The translations under genes were made by a program, and so were the position numbers. From Snodgrassella sp945267035 (GTDB lineage Bacteria; Pseudomonadota; Gammaproteobacteria; Burkholderiales; Neisseriaceae), in contig NZ_JAFNPF010000001.1 in NCBI RefSeq assembly GCF_026535915.1, forward strand, positions 1,240,001-1,304,000: a DNA stretch of 64,000 nucleotides, read 5' to 3'. Under the pieces are notes generated by a model. The model searched no databases. It had not been told where the DNA came from and saw nothing but the letters and a program-made list of their open reading frames with translations. This document shows positions 38,227-46,303 of the stretch, one piece after another (positions within the stretch are counted from its first letter, which is position 1; each line of letters starts with the position of its first letter).

Positions 38227-39150
38227 ATGGCTATTCAGTGGTATCCCGGGCACATGCATAAAGCCAAGAAAGCCATTACCGAACGAATTAAAAGTGTCGA
38301 TCTGGTTATTGAGGTTCTGGATGCTCGTTTACCCGCTTCGAGTGCAAACCCATTGCTGGCAAAGTTGTCATCAGGTAAACCGAAGCTTAAAATCCTAAAT
38401 AAACAAGATCTTGCTGATCCTGAGCGAACAGAGCTATGGTTGGCCGAATATCGCTCGCGTCCAGATACCAATGTTCTGGCTTTAGATGCTTCAGACCGTC
38501 AAGCTTCGAGCAAAGTCATTGCTGCCAGCCGTAAATTGGTTCCGAACCGGCAAAGTTTGGAGCGACCTTTAAGGGTGTTAATTTGCGGCATTCCAAATGT
38601 AGGTAAATCAACTTTAATTAATGGCATGCTGGGCAAAAAAAGTGCCAAAATTGGCAATGAACCTGGTATCACCAAAGCTGAACAACGTTTGATTCTGGCG
38701 GATGATTTCTGGCTTTACGACACTCCAGGTATGTTATGGCCAAAAATTATCGTTGAAGAGGCTGGTTATAATCTGGCAGCCAGTGGTGCTGTAGGTCGTA
38801 ATGCTCTAGATGAAGAAACCGTAGCCTTAGAACTTCTGGATTATCTGCGCCGACATTATTTAAGCATGCTGCAACAACGCTATCATGCTGATTTAAGTCT
38901 TAGCCCACACTGGCATGACGATGAGTGGCTAAATTGGATTGGTCAAAAACGTGGTGCACTTTTAAGTGGAGGACGGATTGATTATCAGAAAGCTGCAGAA
39001 AGAGTTCTCACAGACTTTCGTGATGGTTATATCGGGCGCATCACCCTAGAGACGCCTAATCAATGGGCAATTTGGCTAAAAAAAGGGCAACAACATGAAG
39101 CACAATTAAAAGCTGAACGTCTGGCTAAAAAAGAAGCACGAAAAAAATAA
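38227..39150 (+). CDS. ylqF: YlqF/RbgA-type ribosome assembly GTPase
   Basis: A circularly permuted GTPase of the YlqF/YawG family, which in Bacillus (RbgA) acts in late assembly of the 50S subunit. The 307 residues show the permuted order: IQWYPGHMHKAKK at the N-terminus, G4 as LNKQDLAD (about residue 58), then G1 GIPNVGKSTLINGM, G2-region GNEPGITKAEQ and G3 DTPGMLWPK. A C-terminal basic tail ends KKEARKK. The ATG at 38227, with AAGGA upstream, fits the conserved IQWYPGHM start better than a TTG seven codons earlier. scpB follows after three bases. Confidence 0.93.
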   Translation: MAIQWYPGHMHKAKKAITERIKSVDLVIEVLDARLPASSANPLLAKLSSGKPKLKILNKQDLADPERTELWLAEYRSRPDTNVLALDASDRQASSKVIAASRKLVPNRQSLERPLRVLICGIPNVGKSTLINGMLGKKSAKIGNEPGITKAEQRLILADDFWLYDTPGMLWPKIIVEEAGYNLAASGAVGRNALDEETVALELLDYLRRHYLSMLQQRYHADLSLSPHWHDDEWLNWIGQKRGALLSGGRIDYQKAAERVLTDFRDGYIGRITLETPNQWAIWLKKGQQHEAQLKAERLAKKEARKK

Positions 39151-39153
39151 TTT

Positions 39154-39801
39154 TTGAATAATGGTAAACGACGATTGAATCAATTGGATATTAACAAAAC
39201 TGACGAAAATAAGCTGTCGCCGGAAGCGATAATTGAAGCGGCTTTATTAACGCAAAGTGAAGCGTTAAGCGAAATGACCTTGCGCAACTTATGTGAACCA
39301 CCTTTGAGTGAGCAAGAGCTAAAGAGCATATTGACGGCACTAAAAGAGCGCTGGCATGCACGAGCTTTAAGTTTGACCTTGACAGTGGAAGGCTGGCGCT
39401 TTCAAGTAATGGGTGAAGCACTTAATCATCTGGCTAAATTGGATGTGCAACGTACTCCGCGCTATTCGCGCGCTGTTCTGGAAACCTTAGCCATCATTGC
39501 TTATCAGCAACCTGTCACCCGTAGCGATATCGAAGCCATTCGAGGCGTCACGGTTTCTAGCCATGTATTACAAACTTTACAAGATCGAGGCTGGATAGAA
39601 ATTATCGGTCAACGAGATAGTGTTGGTCGACCTAATCTATGGGCCACCACCACAACATTTTTAAGTGATCTGCAGCTAGATGATTTAAGTCAGCTACCCC
39701 CATTAACCGAACTGGGAGAGTTAATTCTTCCAGATATCAATGATCCTGCCGTAGATGAACCTACCGCAGAAGAGCCGTTAACGAAAACGGAAGAGGTATA
39801 A
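39154..39801 (+). CDS. scpB: Segregation and condensation protein ScpB
   Basis: ScpB is a winged-helix accessory subunit of the SMC-ScpA chromosome condensin. The 215-residue protein has the paired winged-helix pattern, with ALLTQSEALSEMTLRNL near the start and the second-domain signature TLAIIAYQQPVTRSDIEAIRGV followed by QTLQDRGWIEIIGQRDSVGRP. The C-terminus is acidic. The frame starts at a TTG only three bases after the previous stop and has no strong ribosome binding site; the next in-frame ATG would cut into the first domain. scpA is not adjacent. rluB follows after one base. Confidence 0.93.
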   Translation: MNNGKRRLNQLDINKTDENKLSPEAIIEAALLTQSEALSEMTLRNLCEPPLSEQELKSILTALKERWHARALSLTLTVEGWRFQVMGEALNHLAKLDVQRTPRYSRAVLETLAIIAYQQPVTRSDIEAIRGVTVSSHVLQTLQDRGWIEIIGQRDSVGRPNLWATTTTFLSDLQLDDLSQLPPLTELGELILPDINDPAVDEPTAEEPLTKTEEV

Positions 39802-39802
39802 A

Positions 39803-40816
39803 ATGAGCCAAAGCAAGAAAAAACTCACTAAGCGACAGCTACGAGATGGCATCTCAGCTAAAAACCACGACAAAAGTGCTAAAAGCACAGGTAAACGTCC
39901 GCTAAAAGGTAAAAATCAGCCTGGTACAAGCCAACAAAATATGGCACCTAAGCCGAAAATTCAAAAAGCAAAAAAACTGATTCAACGTTCACCTAATCAA
40001 GAGGTTCAGCAGCGAGCACGAAATCTCAAAGCGCAACGAATCGACCTAGAGCAGATGGAACCAGTCAGACTTCAAAAGGCTTTGGCTGCTTCAGGTGTAG
40101 GCTCAAGACGAGAAATGGAACAATGGATTTCTCAAGGTTTGGTACGAGTAAATGGTAAACCAGCTCAGTTAGGTGATCGTATTACGCCTGAAGATGAAGT
40201 TATGGTGCGAGGTTCTACCATCAATATCAAATGGCCTGATCGCCTGCCCAGAATTATTGTTTATTACAAACAAGAAGGTGAAATTGTAAGTCGTGATGAT
40301 CCGCAAGGACGAGTAAGTATCTTTGATCGTCTACCTCAAACAGCCAGCAGCCGTTGGGTGGCGATAGGACGATTAGATATCAATACAAGTGGGTTATTAA
40401 TATTGACTACTTCAGGTGAGCTAGTGAATCGTTTTGCCCATCCAAGCTTTGAGGTAGAACGAGAATATGCGGTCAGAGTATTGGGTGAGCTAACAGATGA
40501 GCAAAAACAAAACTTATTGACTGGGGTGGAACTAGAAGACGGCACAGCCAAAGCTCAGCAGCTTTGGGAGCAGGGCGGTGAAGGGGTTAATCGCTGGTAT
40601 AACATCATCATTAAAGAAGGCAGAAATCGTGAAGTCAGACGCCTATTCGAAAGCCAAGGACTCACTGTTAGTCGGCTCGTACGCGTACGATTTGGTCCTA
40701 TTCCACTGCCTGCGCGCTTAAAACGAGGCCAATACTATGAACTGAATGAACTGGAAGTAGCCAGCATCATGAGCTGGGCAGGGCTACAACAACCAAGCAA
40801 AAATCGGCGTCGTTAG
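39803..40816 (+). CDS. rluB: 23S rRNA pseudouridine synthase RluB
   Basis: RluB converts U2605 of 23S rRNA to pseudouridine. The 337-residue protein has a Lys/Gln-rich basic extension of about 85 residues, an S4 RNA-binding domain (VRLQKALAASGVGSRREMEQWI), then the RsuA-type catalytic domain with active Asp in GRLDINTSGLLILT and the later EGRNREVRRLFE and LVRVRFGPI motifs. The length and the INTSGL form favour RluB over RluE, RluF or RsuA. It directly follows scpB, an arrangement common in beta- and gammaproteobacteria. Confidence 0.93.
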   Translation: MSQSKKKLTKRQLRDGISAKNHDKSAKSTGKRPLKGKNQPGTSQQNMAPKPKIQKAKKLIQRSPNQEVQQRARNLKAQRIDLEQMEPVRLQKALAASGVGSRREMEQWISQGLVRVNGKPAQLGDRITPEDEVMVRGSTINIKWPDRLPRIIVYYKQEGEIVSRDDPQGRVSIFDRLPQTASSRWVAIGRLDINTSGLLILTTSGELVNRFAHPSFEVEREYAVRVLGELTDEQKQNLLTGVELEDGTAKAQQLWEQGGEGVNRWYNIIIKEGRNREVRRLFESQGLTVSRLVRVRFGPIPLPARLKRGQYYELNELEVASIMSWAGLQQPSKNRRR

Positions 40817-41034
40817 TTAAACATTAAATCCGCTTAAGGTTGCCGTCAATTGAGTTAATATTGACAAAATACTACATTTATTAAACTTAAAGCATTATTT
40901 GCTAGATAAATGTGAAATTTTGTTGATTTAAAGCATGGGGTGATTTACATTCATCATGTATAGTAACAAAACCATGTTTAGAGGTTTTAAGGCTTTTCCC
41001 AGCCTGTTACCTATCATTTTTCAATGGAGTCATC

Positions 41035-41526
41035 ATGAATTTAACCATGAAAGAACCCGAAATTGCCCATCGCACTTTCGAATTAACTCATTTTGATGGC
41101 GTAAAGCGTACCGTCTATTGCACCGATGTTGAAACCCAGTTTCCAGATGGTTGTCTTATTACGTCTACCACTGATCTAAACGGGTATATCACTCATGCAA
41201 ATGAAATATTCGTGAAAATGAGTGGTTGGGACCGTGAAGAACTGATGGGTGCTGGGCATTATATTCTGCGGCATCCTGATATGCCCAGTGTTGCCTTTAA
41301 AGATTTATGGGACACTGTTCAAACTGGGCAAAAATGGCATGGTTATGTCAAAAATTTGCGCAAGGATGGTGGATTTTACTGGGTATATGCAACCGTTATT
41401 CCGAATATCCGTGATGGTGAAATCCGCGGATATACTTCTGTAAGACGCAAACCTTCACCAAGTAAAATTGCAGAACTCCAATCAATATATCAGGATTTAA
41501 TCAAAGCAGAACGAGCGCAACGATGA
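41035..41526 (+). CDS. Stand-alone Aer-like PAS domain protein
   Basis: The 163-residue protein is essentially one PAS domain of the Aer class. The diagnostic block FVKMSGWDREELMGAGHYILRHPDMP (RHPDM at residues 79-83), then WDTVQTGQKWHGYVKNLRKDGGFYWV and GEIRGYTSVRRKPS, correspond to the FAD-binding PAS of the E. coli energy-taxis receptor Aer. Unlike Aer it lacks membrane segments, HAMP and signalling domains, and ends in a short charged helix. It overlaps by four bases (ATGA) the gene for a PhnD-like binding protein, so the two are probably made together. FAD binding is inferred from family similarity. Confidence 0.85.
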   Translation: MNLTMKEPEIAHRTFELTHFDGVKRTVYCTDVETQFPDGCLITSTTDLNGYITHANEIFVKMSGWDREELMGAGHYILRHPDMPSVAFKDLWDTVQTGQKWHGYVKNLRKDGGFYWVYATVIPNIRDGEIRGYTSVRRKPSPSKIAELQSIYQDLIKAERAQR

Positions 41527-42272
41527 CTTTAAATTTTCTAATTGCACCCGATTTCCCGCCAGAATATTTTGCAGGCTGGCATTTTATGAATGCCCATTTA
41601 CAAAAATCTCTTGGGATCAATATTCATTTGTTATTGCCGGCAAGCACAGATGAAGAACAACAAGCTATAGATCATAATAAGGTTGATATCATCTATGCCA
41701 ATCCGTTTGATGCAGCCAAACTTATTCGTGAAATGGGTTATTTGGCGGTAGCACAGCCGATCAATCGCTATGATGAAATCGTCATAGCTGCTGCACAAAA
41801 CAGTAACATTAAAACACTCGCCGATATTAAAGCAGGGATGAAGGTTTTAGCCACAGAAAATTATGATGTGAAATTGTTGGCTTTACGCCTATTGGAAGCG
41901 GTTGATGCGCAAGAAAATGATTTAATCTGGGAAAAATGTGATTCCTTTATCGCTGTCGCTAATGGGCTCATCAAAAAACGTGGAGATGTAGGTTTATTTC
42001 TCGCTTCTGCCTATAAAAAACTGTCGAAAATTACGCTCAATAATCTTCAACCACTTATTGAAAGCAAAATTAATGACTTAAACCATGTTATCTTAATTCA
42101 TCCCAGACAAGTCGACCTATTGGGAATGTTACAGCAAGTTCTCTGTCAACTGAATCAGACTAAAGAAGGGTTAGTCATATTGGAAGATCTGGGACTGGCA
42201 GATGGCTTTTCAAAGGTCAATCAAGAAGATGCGGAATTACTGATCGATATCATTGAAACTTTACGAGATTAA
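41523..42272 (+). CDS. PhnD-like substrate-binding protein without signal peptide
   Basis: The 249-residue product follows the periplasmic phosphate/phosphonate-binding (PhnD, type 2) fold: start LNFLIAPDFPPEYFAGW, the phosphate-site loop IIYANPFDAAKLIREMGYLAVAQP, and the second-lobe KTLADIKAGMKVLATENYDVK. There is no signal peptide or lipobox, so it should stay in the cytoplasm. No ABC permease or ATPase is near. The start overlaps the PAS gene, suggesting a sensing partnership rather than transport. The ligand cannot be predicted. A hairpin terminator follows. Confidence 0.8.
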   Translation: MTLNFLIAPDFPPEYFAGWHFMNAHLQKSLGINIHLLLPASTDEEQQAIDHNKVDIIYANPFDAAKLIREMGYLAVAQPINRYDEIVIAAAQNSNIKTLADIKAGMKVLATENYDVKLLALRLLEAVDAQENDLIWEKCDSFIAVANGLIKKRGDVGLFLASAYKKLSKITLNNLQPLIESKINDLNHVILIHPRQVDLLGMLQQVLCQLNQTKEGLVILEDLGLADGFSKVNQEDAELLIDIIETLRD

Positions 42273-42310
42273 GTCGATTAGCTGACTCATTTAAGCGTAT
42301 AATGATCAAT

Positions 42311-42340
42311 GCAACTTATTATCCGATAAGTTGCTTTTTT
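42311..42340 (+). terminator. Rho-independent terminator of the PAS/PhnD-like unit
   Basis: GCAACTTAT (42311-42319) pairs with ATAAGTTGC (42326-42334) around a 6-nt loop, followed by six T residues to 42340. Confidence 0.92.
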
Positions 42341-42363
42341 GTTTGAATAGTTTATTGTATTTT

Positions 42364-43353
42364 ATGTCTTCTCAGTTGCATTTAAAATCAAGCTTCCCAT
42401 TGTTGTATCTGGCTCCTATGCAGGGGTTAATAGATGCCGAAATGCGCGATTTACTAACGCGTATTGGTGGTTTCGACAGTTGTGTAACTGAATTTGTCCG
42501 CATTACTCATACGGTGCATCATCGTTCCACTTGGTTAAAACACATGCCTGAGCTAAATCATGGTAACTTAACTCAGGCGGGAACGCCCGTAATCCTACAA
42601 TTACTCGGTAGTGATGCCGAAAATCTTGCTCGTAATGCCATTAAAGCCGTTGAAATAGGTGCTCAGCAAATTGACTTAAACTTTGGTTGTCCGGCACCTA
42701 CCGTAAATCAACATGCAGGTGGTGCTATTTTAATGCGTGAGCCGAAACAAATCGAACACATTGTCAGAACTGTGCGTCAAGCTCTTCCTGCACACATCAC
42801 CTTAAGCGCTAAAATGCGTTTGGGATACGAGGATAAAAGTCCGGCACTTGATTGCGCTCGCGCGATAGAAGAAGCTGGAGCGCAGTTTCTCACGGTACAT
42901 GCACGGACTAAAGTGGAAGGCTACCGACCTCCAGCGCATTGGGACTGGATCGCGCGCATAAAAAATCATATTTCTATTCCAGTGGTAGCCAATGGTGATG
43001 TTTTTTCACTGCAAGACTATCAAACTATCCGTGACATCAGCACCTGCGATGATGTGATGCTAGGGCGTGGCGCGGTGCAGCGACCTGATTTAGCCCGACA
43101 AATCGCTGCTTACAATAATGGCAAACTGATCGAACCAATGCAATGGGAGGAATTAGGTAGCTGGATAAAGGATTTTTTTAACCTGTGTTGTAACAAAGTT
43201 CAGGCAAACAATAAATACCCTATTGCACGTTTAAAACAATGGCTCAGCATGCTTAAACTGGCTTATCCGCAAGCCGATGACTTATTTAAGGCTATTCGCA
43301 CTTCAACCACAATTGAAGACATTAACCAAATTCTACAGGTTAAATTGGGTTGA
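42364..43353 (+). CDS. dusC: tRNA-dihydrouridine(16) synthase
   Basis: An FMN/NADPH-dependent enzyme that reduces a uridine in the tRNA D-loop. The 329 residues start YLAPMQGLIDAEMRDLL, the FMN-binding strand, followed by CVTEFVRIT, which is DusC-specific, the catalytic Cys in LNFGCPAPTVNQHAGGAIL, and KMRLGYED and TVHARTKVEGY. The C-terminal helical domain is present. I chose the ATG at 42364 because the longer frame from a TTG at 42331 overlaps the preceding terminator. Monocistronic. Confidence 0.92.
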   Translation: MSSQLHLKSSFPLLYLAPMQGLIDAEMRDLLTRIGGFDSCVTEFVRITHTVHHRSTWLKHMPELNHGNLTQAGTPVILQLLGSDAENLARNAIKAVEIGAQQIDLNFGCPAPTVNQHAGGAILMREPKQIEHIVRTVRQALPAHITLSAKMRLGYEDKSPALDCARAIEEAGAQFLTVHARTKVEGYRPPAHWDWIARIKNHISIPVVANGDVFSLQDYQTIRDISTCDDVMLGRGAVQRPDLARQIAAYNNGKLIEPMQWEELGSWIKDFFNLCCNKVQANNKYPIARLKQWLSMLKLAYPQADDLFKAIRTSTTIEDINQILQVKLG

Positions 43354-43566
43354 ACTAAATCAGATCATTTAACGAATATTTGTGGTGTAAGAAAACGGAA
43401 ATATTTATTGTAAGTTGTATAATTCATGCATCCATGTCCCTTAGTATGCAACTAAACCGTTATTCTATATGATATCAATCCTGATATCTGATTAGAATGA
43501 AAGTAGAATGGTGACCATTTATCCTATGAATAATGAGCTAAAGCAGGCAACAAAACTTTGGTTAAT

Positions 43567-44361
43567 ATGAATTATAAAGCTATTTACTCTGCTCAGAACA
43601 ATGAATTGAAACATCTGAGCAAACTAATCAGTCAGTCACGATACCGCCAAAAAAACCAAATGGCTGTGCTCGAAGGTATTCACTTAATTGAAACCTTCTT
43701 ACAGGCAGGGCACAGTCTACACAAACTTTATCTGCCTGCAGAGCGACTTACTCAATCGGCCATAGTTGGTTTAACAAAATGCGTCTCCTCCGATAAAATT
43801 GTGTTGGTGACAGAAAGCTTATTAAGCAGAATTAGTGATCTGACCGATTCTACCGAACCCATTGCTATGGTTGCCATCAACCAAGCTCAGCATCACGACC
43901 TTGATCAAGATACAGTAATATTAGAACGTGTTCAGGATCCGGGTAATGTTGGTACCATTTTGCGTTCTGCTCTCGCAGCTGGAATCAAACACATCATCCT
44001 TAGTAAAGATTGCTGTGATGTGTGGTCGCCTAAAGTTCTGCGTTCGGCGATGGGAGCGCATGCTTATTTGCACATCTATACCAGCGAAAATCTGGCTTTG
44101 TGGTTAAAAAATTATCCGCATCAATTGTACGCAACGGCACTAAGTCCCAAAGCTGCAAATCTGTATTCACTTGATCTTACTCTGCCAACAGGTTGGTTGT
44201 TTGGGAATGAAGGTCAGGGCTTGAGTGCGCAAATGTTAGAAATCGTGTCACAGCACGTCATGATTCCAATGGCTGGTCAAACTGAATCGCTGAATGTTGC
44301 CATGGCAGCAACAGTTTGTTTGTTTGAGCAGCTTCGTCAGCGTATTGCTGCGGACAAATGA
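43567..44361 (+). CDS. SpoU/TrmH-family RNA 2'-O-methyltransferase
   Basis: A SAM-dependent SPOUT methyltransferase of 264 residues. The N-terminal substrate-binding domain (LSKLISQSRYRQKNQMAVLEGIHL) is of the TsnR/RlmB type and the knotted domain carries motif 1 LERVQDPGNVGTILRSALAAGI, motif 2 WLFGNEGQGLS and motif 3 IPMAGQTESLNVAMAATVCLFE. These methylate ribose in rRNA or tRNA; the target here cannot be assigned. The ATG at 43567 follows a TTG three codons earlier in the same frame. Its upstream spacer carries a small GATATCA/TGATATC inverted repeat near 43471. Confidence 0.9.
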   Translation: MNYKAIYSAQNNELKHLSKLISQSRYRQKNQMAVLEGIHLIETFLQAGHSLHKLYLPAERLTQSAIVGLTKCVSSDKIVLVTESLLSRISDLTDSTEPIAMVAINQAQHHDLDQDTVILERVQDPGNVGTILRSALAAGIKHIILSKDCCDVWSPKVLRSAMGAHAYLHIYTSENLALWLKNYPHQLYATALSPKAANLYSLDLTLPTGWLFGNEGQGLSAQMLEIVSQHVMIPMAGQTESLNVAMAATVCLFEQLRQRIAADK

Positions 44362-44419
44362 GCAGATTGATGTTATCCTGCTTTCTTTAATAAAAATGCA
44401 AACATAAGATGTTTCAGGC

Positions 44420-46000
44420 ATGAATAAACGAATTTTATCTGTAGTTAGTGCAATTATTCTCATCATTGTGCTCGTGTTATTGGCTTTACCTTATTATTTA
44501 GGGATAAAAGCGCAAGAAAGCTTGGAAGAACAACGAGCATTGTTAGCAAAAAATTCCTTTTTGATTATTGAAAATGATCAATATCAACGAGGCTGGTTTA
44601 CCTCCACAGAAACGCTGCAGATGCGGTTTAAGCCCAGCTTTTTTGCCGGAATACAGCAGCAACTGCCGGATAATGTGCGTACCGTTTTACAAGAGCCGAT
44701 TACGGTCGTTAACCATGTTCGTCATGGATTATTTGCTGATGGTATACGTCCGGTACGGGCTCATGTAAAGACAGAATTTAAATTCACTCCTCAAGCAGAA
44801 CAAACTTTAGCGCGCTTTTTTGGGCAAGAAAAACCCTTAAAACTCGAGAACACCATTAATCTTTCAGGTGGTGGGGTCATGCATCTGGAGGTGGCGAAAT
44901 TCAATTATGAAGAATTATCTGGTATTAAAATAAACTGGCAGGGGTTAAATACTCTTATAGACTATACTAAAGGATTCAATAGTTATAATAGCCAGACCCA
45001 AAGCCCTCAATTAGATGTAATTCTGGCGAGCAAAGGTCAATTTTCTTATCAGGATCTCAAATTAAACAGCCATACTGAAAATGGTCATACTTCCATCTCC
45101 TTGGGCAATAGTGAATTACACATTAAAAAAATGGAGTTTGAATGGAAGGACACTGACGATACCAGTATCAGACTGGATCAGTTGGTCAATCTTGTTACTG
45201 ACTTGCAGATAGGTGCGTTTATCAATCCTAATGGCGGGTCTATCCCATCTAAAATTGCCGTAGATGACCTGTTTTTCACCACCCAAACTTCGGAGCAGGA
45301 CAAGTGGATCAATAGCATTGGGAAATTCGGTTTTGCCCAATTACACTACGGCAATGACGATTATGGTCCATTAAATATTGATGTTTCTGCAGAACATCTT
45401 GATGCAGCCAGTTTAGCTGCTTTGAAAAATAAAATCACCCAGCTTTCTACCCAAAAGCTGGACAATGATCAGCTACGTGAAGCGATGGTGGCAGCAGTAC
45501 GTCAGGAAGGATTGGGATTATTCACTCATAACCCTTTATTCAAACTGAATAGCTTCAAATTCCAGATGCCACAAGGAATGGTGGATGTTCACGGCTATCT
45601 GACTTTCAAAGATTTGGTAGCAGGAGATTTGCAACAATTAAATTTGATGCTGGATAAAACCGAATCAGAAATGGATATCGCTTTTCCCCAAGCTTTGTTA
45701 GAGAGTATTGCCGTTAATCAGGCTCGTTCACTATTCACAGTTGATGAAAGTGAAAATAGCTCTGAAGCCTTAGAAGATATCGATCAGACTATACGTATAA
45801 TGATCGATAGTGTGATTAAGACCATGCAATCTAAAGGGTTTATTTCGGTCGAAAATGGAATCATTAAAACACATCTTAAAGTGTCCAAGGGTAAACTAAC
45901 GCTCAATGGTAAACCCTTTACGCTTGAGTCAGATAATGATGATCCTGACGCGCTGGAAGCTTCTGCTCAGACTGCATCGGCATCTTCTTCGCAGCCTTAA
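44420..46000 (+). CDS. DUF945 (YdgA-like) membrane-anchored protein
   Basis: The 526-residue protein has an N-terminal membrane anchor (about residues 5-26, LSVVSAIILIIVLVLLALPYYLG) and then a long periplasmic region. The early block IIENDQYQRGWFTSTETLQMRF is the recognisable DUF945 signature (Y.RGWF.S), shared with E. coli YdgA/YihF, proteins of poorly defined envelope function. The rest is beta-rich with a Glu/Asp-rich tail. It is alone in its transcript, with a bidirectional terminator behind it. Confidence 0.85.
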   Translation: MNKRILSVVSAIILIIVLVLLALPYYLGIKAQESLEEQRALLAKNSFLIIENDQYQRGWFTSTETLQMRFKPSFFAGIQQQLPDNVRTVLQEPITVVNHVRHGLFADGIRPVRAHVKTEFKFTPQAEQTLARFFGQEKPLKLENTINLSGGGVMHLEVAKFNYEELSGIKINWQGLNTLIDYTKGFNSYNSQTQSPQLDVILASKGQFSYQDLKLNSHTENGHTSISLGNSELHIKKMEFEWKDTDDTSIRLDQLVNLVTDLQIGAFINPNGGSIPSKIAVDDLFFTTQTSEQDKWINSIGKFGFAQLHYGNDDYGPLNIDVSAEHLDAASLAALKNKITQLSTQKLDNDQLREAMVAAVRQEGLGLFTHNPLFKLNSFKFQMPQGMVDVHGYLTFKDLVAGDLQQLNLMLDKTESEMDIAFPQALLESIAVNQARSLFTVDESENSSEALEDIDQTIRIMIDSVIKTMQSKGFISVENGIIKTHLKVSKGKLTLNGKPFTLESDNDDPDALEASAQTASASSSQP

Positions 46001-46007
46001 TTAATCT

Positions 46008-46048
46008 AAAAAAATCCCCTGCATTGTTGTGATGCAGGGGATTTTTTT
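46008..46048. terminator. Bidirectional terminator between the DUF945 gene and mutL
   Basis: ATCCCCTGCAT (46014-46024) and ATGCAGGGGAT (46032-46042) form a perfect 11-bp stem with a 7-nt loop, preceded by an A run and followed by a T run, so it can stop transcription from both sides. The remaining 250 bp up to the mutL stop hold nothing recognised. Confidence 0.93.
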
Positions 46049-46303
46049 ATTCATGCAGTGCAATGCATTAAATATTTGGCTATAAAGTTACCGGACAAAC
46101 ATCTTTTTCCGAATCACAATGGTTTGATAATTTCATCCTGACTATTGTAGTCAGGCTTAAACCATCTATAATTTCAAATATTCGAATATTGAGCTTTTGC
46201 TTAAAATCGGCTTTAAACCATCAGAGCAGTCACAAAAAAGATCCTAATAATCGATCTATTACAACAATGCGATCATCTACAAGATTTTCAAATCATTTAG
46301 AAG

